A stretch of DNA of 64,000 nt, from the NCBI GenBank assembly GCA_947500295.1, contig CANMRM010000001.1, positions 992,001-1,056,000 on the forward strand, given 5' to 3'. The DNA comes from an uncultured Kordiimonas sp. (GTDB taxonomy: Bacteria > Pseudomonadota > Alphaproteobacteria > Sphingomonadales > Kordiimonadaceae). The notes beneath the pieces are model-generated. The model ran no database searches. It was given only the letters and a program-made list of their open reading frames with translations, and was not told where the DNA came from. Position numbers and translations under genes: made by a program. Shown one piece after another: positions 8,414 to 18,301 of this stretch; the first letter of the stretch is position 1, and each line of letters starts with the position of its first letter.

Positions 8414-9129
8414 ACTGCATAGCCTGGCCTGCGTTTTTTCAGGCCCGATTCCAATAGCGGCACGCCAGACCATTTCATCAACAGGAACGTCATTAGCGCT
8501 GGCGCAAAAACAACTGTCAGATCATGGCCGACAAGCCATATGCCCCACCAAACACATGTGTCGCCAAAATAGTTCGGATGGCGTGTCCAGGCCCAAAGGC
8601 CGGTATCAAGCACTTTGCCTGTGTTTGACGGGTCTGCCTTGAAGCGAGCCAGTTGCCAGTCACCCACCCATTCAAAAAAAGCACCGACAGTCCACAGGGC
8701 AATTCCAGCATATGCATAGGCATCAAGAGCTGCTGGTGGTTTTGCAAGAGCCGCCATTACGGGAGCACTGATGATCAGCATCAAGAGGCCCTGCAAACCA
8801 AAAACAAACCACAGGGTGAAAATATGTCGCGCAATACCTTGTTTGCCTTTTGTCAGGCGGACATAGCGCGTGTCTTCCCCGTCCGAGAGAAAACGTTTGA
8901 GCAGATAAATGCCCAACCTCAGGCCCCATAAGGTTACAAGCAGCAAAGTGACCATTTGTAATGGGCCGATTTTAGTCAAGCTTGTTGCTGCCGCCCACGC
9001 GACAACAACAAAGCCAACGCCCCAAAAGGAATCAATAAAACTCACGCGGTTGATCAGGATGCTTACAAGCCAAAGCATAACAAGAACAATACCAAGCGCA
9101 CTTGCGCCGTTTATATAAAGGTCAAACAT
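8350..9129 (-). CDS. DUF1295 / steroid 5-alpha-reductase-like membrane protein
   Basis: A 259-residue polytopic membrane protein with about six helices. Its C-terminal half has the family signature LDTGLWAWTRHPNYFGD followed by a WWGIWL helix and a basic tail, as in DUF1295 proteins and steroid 5-alpha reductases. Members are thought to reduce lipid double bonds with NADPH, but this one has no assigned substrate. ATG 9129 (MFDLYING) is used because GAGG lies about eight bases upstream; the open frame extends to 9213 without support. It overlaps the DUF4345-like gene tail to tail. Confidence 0.85.
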   Translation of the reverse strand: MFDLYINGASALGIVLVMLWLVSILINRVSFIDSFWGVGFVVVAWAAATSLTKIGPLQMVTLLLVTLWGLRLGIYLLKRFLSDGEDTRYVRLTKGKQGIARHIFTLWFVFGLQGLLMLIISAPVMAALAKPPAALDAYAYAGIALWTVGAFFEWVGDWQLARFKADPSNTGKVLDTGLWAWTRHPNYFGDTCVWWGIWLVGHDLTVVFAPALMTFLLMKWSGVPLLESGLKKRRPGYAVYMERTSSFFPRPPKRVASTR

Positions 9130-9258
9130 GCATGAAACCTCGTACCTGGGATTGGTTGTAAACTTGGTCCCTATACGCCAAATGGTACGAACTGGACTGA
9201 AAACTTGGCGCATATACAGCCAGCCTGTATAGGTTAGCGGTTGTTGAAAGGGCGCACT

Positions 9259-9762
9259 ATGGCTGAACAGGCCTCAATTATCGATTTTTTGAGCGCCAGC
9301 CTGCAGGGGCTGGAGGCCTCTGGACGGACGGTTCTGTCGCCTGTGCAACAAGAAGTTAGTGATCGTTTGGCCGCAGCTTTGGATGCTGAGCTGGATGACA
9401 TGGTGCACGAGCTTGAGAGAGTTGCCTCCTGCCAGCAGGATGAGGACAGTTCAGGTGAGCCTTTGCCGCCATTTGTCGCTTTTTGCATGGGATTGCGCAC
9501 GATTGGAGACAGTCTGTTGCCGCATCTTGTTGAGGCTTTCCGCGAGGGGTGCGCGCGCGAAGGTGTGCCCAATCAGCCTTTTGATTGGTTGATCAGGGCC
9601 CGCACCGATGCGTTTGTGGCGTACCTGTTACAGATAGCACAAGTCCATGGTCTGGCATTTGATGACACGTTGACCCGCATGGGAAAAGACGAGCAAATAG
9701 CGGTCGCGAATCTTGGCGCTCATTTGCGGGGCGTTATGCAAAAGGAACTGGATACCTTGTAG
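9259..9762 (+). CDS. Hypothetical acidic helical protein
   Basis: I do not recognise this gene. The 167-residue product has no signal peptide or membrane segment and is mostly helical and acidic, with two cysteines near the middle (one in ERVASCQQDED). It contains the segment PFDWLIRARTDAFVAYLLQ. ATG 9259 follows GAAAGGG with good spacing; the frame is open six codons further to a TTG. It stands alone between a membrane protein and a secreted protein. The frame has sensible codon use and a real ribosome binding site, so it is probably expressed. Confidence 0.6.
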   Translation: MAEQASIIDFLSASLQGLEASGRTVLSPVQQEVSDRLAAALDAELDDMVHELERVASCQQDEDSSGEPLPPFVAFCMGLRTIGDSLLPHLVEAFREGCAREGVPNQPFDWLIRARTDAFVAYLLQIAQVHGLAFDDTLTRMGKDEQIAVANLGAHLRGVMQKELDTL

Positions 9763-9841
9763 AAGGCCCACTGTAGCGTTCAGCTTTCATTCATAAATTC
9801 TAGGCTAGAGATGGCGATAGTGAACTGGTGCGAGAATAATT

Positions 9842-10321
9842 TTGCAGTATAAAAACATAATACCCGCAGGTCTGATAGCCATTGGCCTCATGTTCCCGGC
9901 GGCAACAGCGCAGGAGGCTCCACAGGAAGAGTCGGGTGTGGAGATAGAAGAGGCAAAACCGAAAAGCCGGCTTGAACGCCGGGCGGACGCGCGCCGGAAA
10001 CGTATCATGGATACATATGAGGCGACTGGGAAAACGGATGCCTGTGTTCCCATGCGTACTCTCCGGCAATCCATCATTCTCGACAATCGTACGATCTTTT
10101 TTGAATCGATCAGCCGCCGCGGATATATGAACCGTCTGCCGAACGAATGTCCCGGTCTTCTGAGAGAACAGCGTTTTGCTTATGCCAACTCTTTTGGTTC
10201 CTTGTGCCGGGGTGAAATCATTACGATCCTGGACAGCTTCGGCCGCACCTGGGGAAGTTGTGGGCTTGGCGAATTCGAAGAATTCAAAAAGAAACCGAAG
10301 ACGGAATCAGGGGATAACTGA
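9842..10321 (+). CDS. Exported hypothetical protein, possibly DUF6491-like
   Basis: The product has 159 residues. A signal peptide is clear (MQYKNIIPAGLIAIGLMFP, cleavage near ATAQ), followed by an acidic then basic linker (KSRLERRADARRKR). The mature domain has four cysteines spread over DACVPMRTLRQSI, NECPGLL, SLCRGE and GSCGLGEF. Two disulfides are likely, and the order resembles the small secreted DUF6491 family. The only start in frame is TTG 9842, with a weak GCGAGA upstream. Function is unknown. Confidence 0.6.
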   Translation: MQYKNIIPAGLIAIGLMFPAATAQEAPQEESGVEIEEAKPKSRLERRADARRKRIMDTYEATGKTDACVPMRTLRQSIILDNRTIFFESISRRGYMNRLPNECPGLLREQRFAYANSFGSLCRGEIITILDSFGRTWGSCGLGEFEEFKKKPKTESGDN

Positions 10322-10512
10322 TCTCCCGGGCCGAACGCCAATGGCCTGACCGCAAGTCATAAACGATTGTTATAAATGCGATTTTGCCGCGAATGTGTGG
10401 CGCGCCTTGTCGCAATCGTCCCACCTTCCATCGCAATCACGTTTGTCTCTCTAATAATCAGGCTCATACCGCTCGTTGTTACTTTATCACGACACAGCGA
10501 GGGATGGGTCAG

Positions 10513-13500
10513 ATGAAACTCACCGAAAAAAGCCTTCAAAATCCAGCGGCAGTCATGGTTGTTGCCGCCATGGCGCTTGTACTTGGCGCCGTGATGCTCA
10601 TGCGCCTGCCAGTACAGTTGTTTCCGGCAATTGAGCGGCCACAACTAGCCGTTCAGACATTCTGGCGCGCTGCAAGCCCCAGTGAGATTGAATCTGAAAT
10701 TGTCGAACCAATTGAAGAAGTTATGCAAGGAATGCCTGGCCTTGTTGAACTCAGAACTTTTTCCAATCCGAGCTTCGGCTGGGTATCCATGGAGTTTGCG
10801 CTCGAGGCAGATATGGACCGAACGCTGCTGGAAGTGATTAGCCGGCTCAACCGATTGCCGCCATTGCCTGCCGATGCGGACCGCCCGCAGATCGTTATGA
10901 ATGGCGGTAACCCGCAGGGCGAGACGCTGATCTACCTCTTTACGCAGTTCCGTGAAAACAGTGCTCTGGCGCCCGAGGAATATGTCAGCTTTATCGAAGA
11001 CAATGTCGTGCCGCGCCTGGAGGCAATTGACGGCGTTGCCGACGTGCAGATCAATGCTCCTACCGGGCAGCAACTCAGGATCGAATTTGATCCCGTTAGA
11101 GCAGCTGACCTCGGCGTAAATCTCAATGACATTGCTGCTCGTGTCGGTCGTACCGTTGACAGCTCGGGCGGTTATCTTGATGTGGGACGTCGCCGCTACC
11201 TGTTGAACTTCCAGGGGCGATACGAACCGGAAGAGCTGCGATCACTGATCCTTCAGTGGCGGGATGGCAGCCCGGTCACTCTGGGTGACATCGCCACCGT
11301 TTCGATGGGGCCGCCTGACGCGACACAAGTTGTTTATCAGAACGGCAACCCGGCGATTGGTATGCCGATCATCCGCGAGTCTGGGGCAAACGTACTTGCC
11401 ACCATCGACCGCTTGACCGAAGAATTAGACGCGATGAACGCAGGCATTCTTGCCGAACAGGGAATCGCAATTGAAAAATCATTCGATCCGTCAGTGTTTA
11501 TCAAACGGGCGATCAACCTGCTTACGACCAATCTGTTAATCGGCGTGCTGCTTGCGGTTGGTGTGCTCTGGTGGTTCCTTCGCCAGATAAGGGCGACTAT
11601 TCTGATTGCTCTTACAATTCCGGTTTGTTTGCTCACGACGGTGATCATGCTGGCTTTGTTTGGCCGAACCGTGAATGTGATTTCCCTTGCCGGGATGGCC
11701 TTTGCGACAGGCATGGTACTTGATGCCGCGATTGTGGTCCTTGAAAATATTGTACGCCTGCGTGAACGTGGTGAAAAACCGTCGCTTGCTTCGCTTGTAG
11801 GAGCCAAACAAGTCTGGGGCGCATTGCTTGCGTCAACCGTCACCACGGTGGCGATCTTTGTGCCAATCTTGTTCCTGAAGGATGCCGAGGGTCAGCTTTT
11901 TGCTGATCTTGCCATTACCATTGCCGTGAGCGTTGGCATTTCACTGGTGGTTGCGATTACCATCCTGCCGGTTGCGGCGGAGCACATGCTCAAGAAACTG
12001 CCAGCGAACGAATCCGCGGGCCGACGAGCCAAATCCATAGCAGCTAAATTGATGGCCCTTACCGGCACACCGCTGCGCCGGACGGCAATCATCGCCGGGC
12101 TTGTCACTGCCGCAATTGGCCTGAGCTGGTCCCTGTTACCGAACCTCAACTATTTGCCACCCGTGAAACGGGATGCGGTTGACGCCTTCATCATGTTCCC
12201 GTCCGGGGCAAACATGGAGACTGTCGACAAGGAGATAGCGTCCGTGATTGTCGAAAGACTGCAACCCTATATGAACGGCGAGAAAGAGCCGGCGCTCAAA
12301 AACTATTATTTCATCAGTTTTCCGAACGGCCAGGGTGGAAGCATCGGTGTGCGCGCCAAAGACCAGGGCCAGGTGAAAGAGCTTGAGCGGATCGTCAATG
12401 ATGAAATTCTTGCCGGGTTTCCAGACGTGTTTGCCTTCGCCCAACAAGGTAATCTGTTTGGTGGATTTGGTGGCGCCGGGTCTGTACAGCTTAACATCCA
12501 CTCGCGCGACCTAGATGGCTTGAAGGATGTTACACGCCAGACAATGGGCTTTATTTCGGAAGCGTTGCCTGGGTCACGCGCGCAGCCCAACCCGGACCCC
12601 AACGTCATTTCTCCCGAGCTGAAAATCGTGCCAAATGACCGACGACTGGCGGAGGTGGGGTTCACCCGAAATGATATTGCCCGCATTGTTCGTGCCCTCG
12701 GTGATGGCCTGTGGCTCGGTGAGCACTTTGACGGAGAGCGCCGTGTTGACATGGTGCTGAAGGCTGCAGACTGGGAAGACCCGGAACTGTTGAGCAGTAC
12801 GTTGGTTGCTACACCACTTGGTGGAACCGTGGCTCTTGGTGATCTTGTTGCATTTGAGCGGGGCGTAGGGCCAACTTTCATTCAGCGGGTAGACCGCAAA
12901 CGTACGGTTACCTTCAACATCAGCCAGCCTGACGACATGGCTCTGGAAGACATGATCGCCATTCTTAAAGAGCAGGTTGAACCCCAGATCAGGCCTCTGC
13001 TGCCGCGGGATGCAACCGTGTCTTATGGCGGTAGCGCGGATGCGCTGGATCGCGCAGTCACGTCGTTGTCGTTGAATTTTGTTCTGGCACTCGGCTTGTT
13101 GTTCATGATCTTGGCAGGTCTCTTCCGATCAACCAAAGACGCCTTCTTTGTTGTTGTGACCATTCCGTTGGCGACAGTTGGTGGTGTACTGGCACTCAAT
13201 GTCTTGAACCTGTTTGCTTTCACGCCGCTCGATCTGCTGACCATGATCGGGTTCATCATTCTGCTTGGATTGGTGGTGAACAACGCCATCCTGCTGGTGG
13301 CACAAACCCGTAAGGGCGAGGAAGAAGGATTGACACGAAACCAGGCCGTGGAACGAGCACTGACCTTGCGCCTGCGCCCTATCTTCATGAGCACCCTGAC
13401 CAGCATTATGGGCATGTTGCCGCTGGTCTTGTTTCCTGGTGCGGGGAGCGACATTTATAGGGGTATGGCGACAACCATCGTCGGTGGCATGTGTGTTTCC

Positions 13501-13608
13501 ACACTGTTTACGCTTGTGATGTTGCCCTCACTGCTGCGCTTGGAAGAAGGTGGCGGTTTAAGCCGGTTGTTCGCAAGACGAACGCGAGCGCTGCACCCTG
13601 CCGAATAA
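10513..13608 (+). CDS. Efflux RND transporter permease subunit
   Basis: An inner-membrane resistance-nodulation-division pump of 1031 residues, the full length of the HAE/AcrB-type family. Twelve membrane helices are arranged as 1+5 and 1+5 around two large periplasmic loops. The GMAFATGMVLDAAIVVLENI stretch in helix 4 carries the conserved Asp of the proton relay. The repeat in the second half reads GLVVNNAILLV. ATG 10513 (MKLTEKSL) is preferred, with GAGGG nine bases upstream; the open frame reaches back to a TTG at 10384. It starts a four-gene unit with an adaptor, a sensor kinase and a response regulator. No outer-membrane TolC-type gene is present. The substrate is unknown. Confidence 0.93.
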   Translation: MKLTEKSLQNPAAVMVVAAMALVLGAVMLMRLPVQLFPAIERPQLAVQTFWRAASPSEIESEIVEPIEEVMQGMPGLVELRTFSNPSFGWVSMEFALEADMDRTLLEVISRLNRLPPLPADADRPQIVMNGGNPQGETLIYLFTQFRENSALAPEEYVSFIEDNVVPRLEAIDGVADVQINAPTGQQLRIEFDPVRAADLGVNLNDIAARVGRTVDSSGGYLDVGRRRYLLNFQGRYEPEELRSLILQWRDGSPVTLGDIATVSMGPPDATQVVYQNGNPAIGMPIIRESGANVLATIDRLTEELDAMNAGILAEQGIAIEKSFDPSVFIKRAINLLTTNLLIGVLLAVGVLWWFLRQIRATILIALTIPVCLLTTVIMLALFGRTVNVISLAGMAFATGMVLDAAIVVLENIVRLRERGEKPSLASLVGAKQVWGALLASTVTTVAIFVPILFLKDAEGQLFADLAITIAVSVGISLVVAITILPVAAEHMLKKLPANESAGRRAKSIAAKLMALTGTPLRRTAIIAGLVTAAIGLSWSLLPNLNYLPPVKRDAVDAFIMFPSGANMETVDKEIASVIVERLQPYMNGEKEPALKNYYFISFPNGQGGSIGVRAKDQGQVKELERIVNDEILAGFPDVFAFAQQGNLFGGFGGAGSVQLNIHSRDLDGLKDVTRQTMGFISEALPGSRAQPNPDPNVISPELKIVPNDRRLAEVGFTRNDIARIVRALGDGLWLGEHFDGERRVDMVLKAADWEDPELLSSTLVATPLGGTVALGDLVAFERGVGPTFIQRVDRKRTVTFNISQPDDMALEDMIAILKEQVEPQIRPLLPRDATVSYGGSADALDRAVTSLSLNFVLALGLLFMILAGLFRSTKDAFFVVVTIPLATVGGVLALNVLNLFAFTPLDLLTMIGFIILLGLVVNNAILLVAQTRKGEEEGLTRNQAVERALTLRLRPIFMSTLTSIMGMLPLVLFPGAGSDIYRGMATTIVGGMCVSTLFTLVMLPSLLRLEEGGGLSRLFARRTRALHPAE

Positions 13609-13641
13609 ATCAAACAAAAAAAATATTTGCGAGGACAGACA

Positions 13642-14739
13642 ATGAAGACCAAAGAACGGAGACTACGAAACCCGAGCGGTTTTTTTATGGCTGCATTCAC
13701 GGCAATTGTTGTGATGACCGGCACCAGTGCGGCTGGTGCGCAGCAGGGACAACAACCGCCTGCATTGGTTGAAGTGGATCAGGCGACAGCGGAACTGATG
13801 GCGCCTCAGGTCTATATGCCCGGTACAGTGGTGAGCCAGAACGACAGCCGTATTTCGTCACAAATCACTGGTCAGGTGACTTGGGTGGCAGCTGAAGGCA
13901 CGCTCGTAAGGGCTGGGGATGTTTTGGCGGAAATTGATGACAGGAACCACCGTTTGGCAGTTGACCTCAACCAGTCACAGATTTTGCGCCTTGAGGCTCG
14001 GGTTGACTTTCTGGAGGCAGATCTGGCGCGTCAAAAAGAGCTGGCTGAAACTGAATTTGCACCGACAAGTCTGGTGGAAGAAGCCGAAAGCACACTTGCC
14101 ATGACCAAGCAGGAATTGGCGCAGGCGCGGATCGCGCTGGAGCAGTCAAAAATTGATCTGGATCGAACCAAGGTACGTGCGCCGTTTCCAGGGCGTATCG
14201 TTGAACGCCTGGCCCAGGCGGGCGAGTACTCTGTGCCGGGACGGCAGATTGTTCGCCTTGTAGATACAGAAAATCTTGAAGTGCGTGGCCAGGCACCGGT
14301 GAACCTCGCTGGCGTATTGCGCGATGGCTTGGCCGTTTCGCTGCGTAAAGAAGGAAATGTTTTTGACAGTTCGATCAGGGCTTTGGTTCCTGTGGGCGAT
14401 ACCGTCAGCCGGACCATGGAAATTCGTGTGAAAGTACCGGATGCCGCCGGCTATGTTGTTGGGACAGCGTTACAGATCGGTGTTCCGTCAAGTGCGCCCG
14501 CTGAAGTTGTTGCTGTGCCGAGGGATGCACTGGTACTTCGGAGCGAAGGCACTTATGTCTTCCGCATCAAGGAAGATAATACGGCTGAACGGCTTCTTGT
14601 TCGTATCGGTGCCGCGAGCGGTGCACGTGTCGCCGTCCTTGGCGGAATCGAAAGTGGAGACAGAGTGGTGATCCGAGGTGGTGAGCGTCTGCGCCCGGGG
14701 CAAACCGTGCAGTTCAATGGTGTTGAGACCAGTCGGTAG
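13642..14739 (+). CDS. Efflux RND transporter periplasmic adaptor subunit
   Basis: This membrane-fusion protein (365 residues) links an RND permease to an outer-membrane channel. It has a signal peptide ending GAQQG, a lipoyl-like half (SRISSQITGQVTWVAAEGT), a helical hairpin of about 60 residues rich in Leu, Glu and Gln, and a second lipoyl half with TKVRAPFPGRIVERLAQAG. The beta-barrel and membrane-proximal domains follow. ATG 13642 is used because GAGGAC at 13631-13636 precedes it. Permease first, adaptor second is the reverse of the acrAB order. It lies 33 bases after the permease gene, in the same operon. Confidence 0.92.
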   Translation: MKTKERRLRNPSGFFMAAFTAIVVMTGTSAAGAQQGQQPPALVEVDQATAELMAPQVYMPGTVVSQNDSRISSQITGQVTWVAAEGTLVRAGDVLAEIDDRNHRLAVDLNQSQILRLEARVDFLEADLARQKELAETEFAPTSLVEEAESTLAMTKQELAQARIALEQSKIDLDRTKVRAPFPGRIVERLAQAGEYSVPGRQIVRLVDTENLEVRGQAPVNLAGVLRDGLAVSLRKEGNVFDSSIRALVPVGDTVSRTMEIRVKVPDAAGYVVGTALQIGVPSSAPAEVVAVPRDALVLRSEGTYVFRIKEDNTAERLLVRIGAASGARVAVLGGIESGDRVVIRGGERLRPGQTVQFNGVETSR

Positions 14740-14786
14740 GTACCCTGCCAGGCCCGTAAGGTATTCATGCGCTGGAAGCCCATTTG

Positions 14787-16034
14787 ATGAAGATGCCCGG
14801 CAAACCGACAATGCCTCTTGGCTCGGACGGCCAAGCGTTCCATAATGCTCTCGAACAGGAACCTGTTCGGGGGCAGGCGCATGGGGGCGGCGGCACCGAA
14901 CCAAATGCGGGAACAGCCGACCACTCTATGTCTTTGATGACCCGATTTTTTGGCACAAAGGAAGCAACCTTCTGGTCTTTCCAGTTTTTTGGCTGGACAG
15001 GCTATTTTCTTGTCCGGATGTTTCAGGCCATTACCAACCAGCAAGACCCCAGTGCAGTTTCGATACAATATCTGGCGGCTGTAATCATTGGCGTTTCGAT
15101 GACGATCGTCATGCGCCACGTCTATCGGATTGTGCGGGATAAACCGCTGTTCCTGGTTTTGCCGGTGGTGATTTTGCTGTGCGCGGCTTTCGGCCTCCTG
15201 TTTTCTTCACTGGAGCTTGCCCTTGCGCCAGTTCTGGTGCCGGGTATTGCCCCGTTTGCCGGGCTTGCGCTTTTTGGCAATGCGATGTTTGAGGCGACTG
15301 TTCTGTTTGCCTGGTCCGCAATCTATTTTGGCTACCATTATTATGCCGGTCTGCAGGAGCAGAAAGCCCAGGTCCTGAAAGCGACGGCAATGGCGCATCA
15401 GGCTCAATTGAAGATGCTTCGGTATCAGCTCAACCCGCATTTCCTGTTCAATACGCTCAATGCCATCTCCACCCTTGTGCTTGATAAAGCCGAGGAAGAC
15501 GCCAACAAGATGCTGACCAAACTGTCGAGTTTTTTACGGTACACTCTGGTAAACCAGCCGACACAGCGAATCAGCCTTGATCAGGAGTTGTATGCTCTCG
15601 GCCTTTACCTGGATATCGAGAAGGTGCGATTTCAGGACCGCCTTTCAATCGAGTTTGACATTGATGAAGACTCAAAAACAGCACTTGTACCCAGTCTGAT
15701 TTTGCAGCCTCTTATTGAAAACGCCATCAAGTATGCGATTGCACCATCGATCGACGGCGGCACAATAACTGTTTGTGCCAAAGTTGTCGGACAACGCCTG
15801 GTGCTTGCGCTCAAAGATACCGGGCCGGGGCTAGAGGACATCAATCATATCGTAAGTCAGTCTGGGTCCGGTGTCGGCATAGCAAACACAAAAGAGCGTC
15901 TGTTGCAGATTTATGGTGAAGACCATGAGTTCAGACTCGAAAATCTGGAACCCAGCGGCCTCGGCATATACATTCAGGTCCCTAAAGAAAAAACCGAAGC
16001 CGTAAAGAGGCCATCTGATATAAAAAAACACTAG
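14787..16034 (+). CDS. LytS-type sensor histidine kinase
   Basis: A membrane sensor kinase of 415 residues in the His_kinase/LytS class. The N-terminal ~50 residues are hydrophilic, then about four to five membrane helices span roughly 65-190, giving a sensor embedded in the membrane with no large periplasmic domain. The phospho-acceptor is His218 in YQLNPHFLFNTLNAIS. The ATPase half shows the N box (LILQPLIENAIKYA) and G boxes (DTGPGLED, GVGIANTKERL). ATG 14787 or 14793 could start it; a later MSLMTRF at 14928 is also possible. It follows the RND adaptor by 47 bases and precedes its cognate LytTR regulator. Confidence 0.9.
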   Translation: MKMPGKPTMPLGSDGQAFHNALEQEPVRGQAHGGGGTEPNAGTADHSMSLMTRFFGTKEATFWSFQFFGWTGYFLVRMFQAITNQQDPSAVSIQYLAAVIIGVSMTIVMRHVYRIVRDKPLFLVLPVVILLCAAFGLLFSSLELALAPVLVPGIAPFAGLALFGNAMFEATVLFAWSAIYFGYHYYAGLQEQKAQVLKATAMAHQAQLKMLRYQLNPHFLFNTLNAISTLVLDKAEEDANKMLTKLSSFLRYTLVNQPTQRISLDQELYALGLYLDIEKVRFQDRLSIEFDIDEDSKTALVPSLILQPLIENAIKYAIAPSIDGGTITVCAKVVGQRLVLALKDTGPGLEDINHIVSQSGSGVGIANTKERLLQIYGEDHEFRLENLEPSGLGIYIQVPKEKTEAVKRPSDIKKH

Positions 16035-16064
16035 CACTCGTAAAAACGAGCCAAGAGGACACAA

Positions 16065-16877
16065 ATGAGCAAGATACGGACGCTTCTGGTTGACGACGAA
16101 CCGCTCGCTATTCGCGGGCTCACAATCCGGCTGGAAGCCTTTAGCGACATCGAAATTATTGGCACCTGCTCAAACGGTCGCGAAGCGGTCAAGTCCATCA
16201 AGGAAACGCGGCCGGACCTCGTGTTTCTGGACATTCAGATGCCTGGCTTTGATGGGTTCTCCGTTATTCGGTCGCTGGTTGGAGAGACAGAAATTCCGCT
16301 TGTCGTTTTTGTCACTGCCTATGATCAGTATGCGCTTGAGGCCTTCGAGGCCCATGCGCTCGATTATCTGCTGAAACCAGTTGAGGAGGAACGACTTGCG
16401 GAAGCTATTGTCCGCGTGCGAGATGCACTGAGTCAGCGGCTTGCCATCGAGCAAAACTCGAGGCTCGTGGAACTTCTGGAAAAGATGGATTCGCCGCCGA
16501 AAGAGGCGCTAACAGCGCTTTTGGAACAGCCGCAGGAAATCAGGGAAGAAAGGTACGATCCGCATCTACGTATCAAAGACAGAGGTCATATCACAATTGT
16601 TGACGTCTCGGATGTCGATTATATTGATGCGGCTGGTGACTATATGTGCATTCATGTTGGCGAAAAGACTCACATCCTGCGAGAAACCATGAAAACCATG
16701 GAAAAGCGGCTCGACCCGAAGGTTTTCCAGCGTGTGCATCGGTCGACGATTGTCAATCTGGACAAGGTCACAGAGGTACGGCCGCATTCAAACGGTGAGT
16801 GCTTCCTGACACTTTCCTGCGGAATGGAACTCAAAGTCAGTCGATCTTACAAAGATGTAGTTGGTCGGTTTTTGTAG
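16065..16877 (+). CDS. LytTR-family response regulator
   Basis: A two-domain transcription regulator of 270 residues. The receiver domain has the acidic pair D10-D11, the phospho-acceptor D56 in FLDIQMPG, and the lysine in YLLKPVEEE. The DNA-binding LytTR domain covers about 168-270 and includes the typical FQRVHRSTIVNLDKV segment. AGAGGAC lies upstream of the ATG. With the adjacent LytS-type kinase it forms a two-component pair, and its place at the end of the RND unit suggests control of this pump, which is an inference from gene order. Confidence 0.93.
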   Translation: MSKIRTLLVDDEPLAIRGLTIRLEAFSDIEIIGTCSNGREAVKSIKETRPDLVFLDIQMPGFDGFSVIRSLVGETEIPLVVFVTAYDQYALEAFEAHALDYLLKPVEEERLAEAIVRVRDALSQRLAIEQNSRLVELLEKMDSPPKEALTALLEQPQEIREERYDPHLRIKDRGHITIVDVSDVDYIDAAGDYMCIHVGEKTHILRETMKTMEKRLDPKVFQRVHRSTIVNLDKVTEVRPHSNGECFLTLSCGMELKVSRSYKDVVGRFL

Positions 16878-17056
16878 ACTATAACCCTTGCCATCTTTAA
16901 TGTTTCCCGAACAAGAACTTTTGTTTTTGTGCTGAAGCGTCCGTTTGCTTCAAAAGTAGCCGCTGTATGGATGAGTAAACATCCTGGCGGGGTGCGTCCT
17001 TTCTAATGGTGTTTGGGTGCGAGTCCACTAGAGATGGCGCGGTCAAGGGGGACATC

Positions 17057-18301
17057 ATGCATGGGAAAACTCTTTTTTCGTTGGTTGTACTGAGTATCGC
17101 TATTGCTCTGCCACAATCGATTGTTTGGGCTGAAGAGCACAGTCTACCGGTAGCGCATAATCCGGCAAGCAAATACAAGATACGCTATGATGATTGGGAT
17201 TATCTTCTGTCATCTGTTGTGATGGATACCGGCATGTCTGACCGGAGGAGGCCGGGTAGGGCTGCTCTCCGGGAAACATCAACCCGGATCAGGCATGGCA
17301 ACTATAGCGTCACAGCCTTTGAAGGTAACCGTGTTACTTTCAATGAATTCAAGGAAGAGCACAGAGCCAGCTTGCTGGCGATCAGGAAAGATTTGGAAGA
17401 GGTTTCCTCAATACTGCCGCTTGAGGAGTTTTCCAAGTCGGAACAATTGGCTTACTGGCTAAATTTGCACAATGTTGCCGTGATGTACGAAGTGGCCAAT
17501 GAATATCCGATCAAGAAATTAAAGTCTTTGAGGTCAGGACGCAAGGGCGTTTGGGAAGTCAGGTCAATGTCTGTGGCGGGTGTACCGACGTCTATAACGG
17601 ATATTGAAGATCATGTGGTTGCAAACTGGAACGACCCCTTGGTTCTATATGGATTTTTCATGGGCACCGTTGGTGGACCCAACATCCGGGATCACGCCTA
17701 TACTGCTGACAATGTGGCGGATTCGCTTCGCGCCAACGCCAGAGAATTTATCAACAGTCTGCGAGGCTTCAGGTTGTGGTCGGGGTATGGACGCATATCT
17801 GATCATTATGAACTAGGAATGCGGTATTTCCCGAATGCGGGAGAAGACATAAAAATGCATATGATGCTTTATGCTACAGCCCAAACAAAGCGTGACCTTG
17901 AAAAGGCAAAGTCATTCCGTATCAACAACTATGATTGGGGGATCGCCGACTTGAAAAACGGTGATTTCTATGCTGGTAGCAGCTTCAATACTAGCTCAGC
18001 AGCCTTGGCGTGGTTCATTCAGGCGACACCATCTGCTAGTGGAAATGGAACCGACTCGCCGCCAGGCATTGGCGATTCTTTTATCAACGATCCCCATTTC
18101 AACCAGGCAAACCTGGGATCTCTCTCGCCGCAGACAAGAGCCTTGTTGCGAGCTGTTAAGACACGAAATGACCGCCGTCTTCGCAGAGGAGAGGTGACCG
18201 TGGAAGAGTTTATCGGTGGCGAAGGTGGTCGAATAGAACGGAAGGACCAGAAAGCACCGGAGGAAACCTCCAGAGATGGCGGCGGCTATTTGGCGTACTA
18301 A
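17057..18301 (+). CDS. DUF547 domain-containing exported protein (first copy)
   Basis: A 414-residue protein with an N-terminal signal peptide (MHGKTLFSLVVLSIAIALP, cleavage near VWAEE). The DUF547 core is visible: EQLAYWLNLHNVAVMYEVA, then the region VLYGFFMGTVGGPNIRDHAYTA, and FYAGSSFNTSSAALAWF. The function of DUF547 is unknown. The C-terminal tail after the core (RRGEVTVEEFIGGEGGRIER) is hydrophilic and charged. ATG 17057 is preceded by AAGGGGGAC. A paralogue with the same architecture starts at 18651 on the same strand, so this is a tandem duplication. Confidence 0.88.
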   Translation: MHGKTLFSLVVLSIAIALPQSIVWAEEHSLPVAHNPASKYKIRYDDWDYLLSSVVMDTGMSDRRRPGRAALRETSTRIRHGNYSVTAFEGNRVTFNEFKEEHRASLLAIRKDLEEVSSILPLEEFSKSEQLAYWLNLHNVAVMYEVANEYPIKKLKSLRSGRKGVWEVRSMSVAGVPTSITDIEDHVVANWNDPLVLYGFFMGTVGGPNIRDHAYTADNVADSLRANAREFINSLRGFRLWSGYGRISDHYELGMRYFPNAGEDIKMHMMLYATAQTKRDLEKAKSFRINNYDWGIADLKNGDFYAGSSFNTSSAALAWFIQATPSASGNGTDSPPGIGDSFINDPHFNQANLGSLSPQTRALLRAVKTRNDRRLRRGEVTVEEFIGGEGGRIERKDQKAPEETSRDGGGYLAY

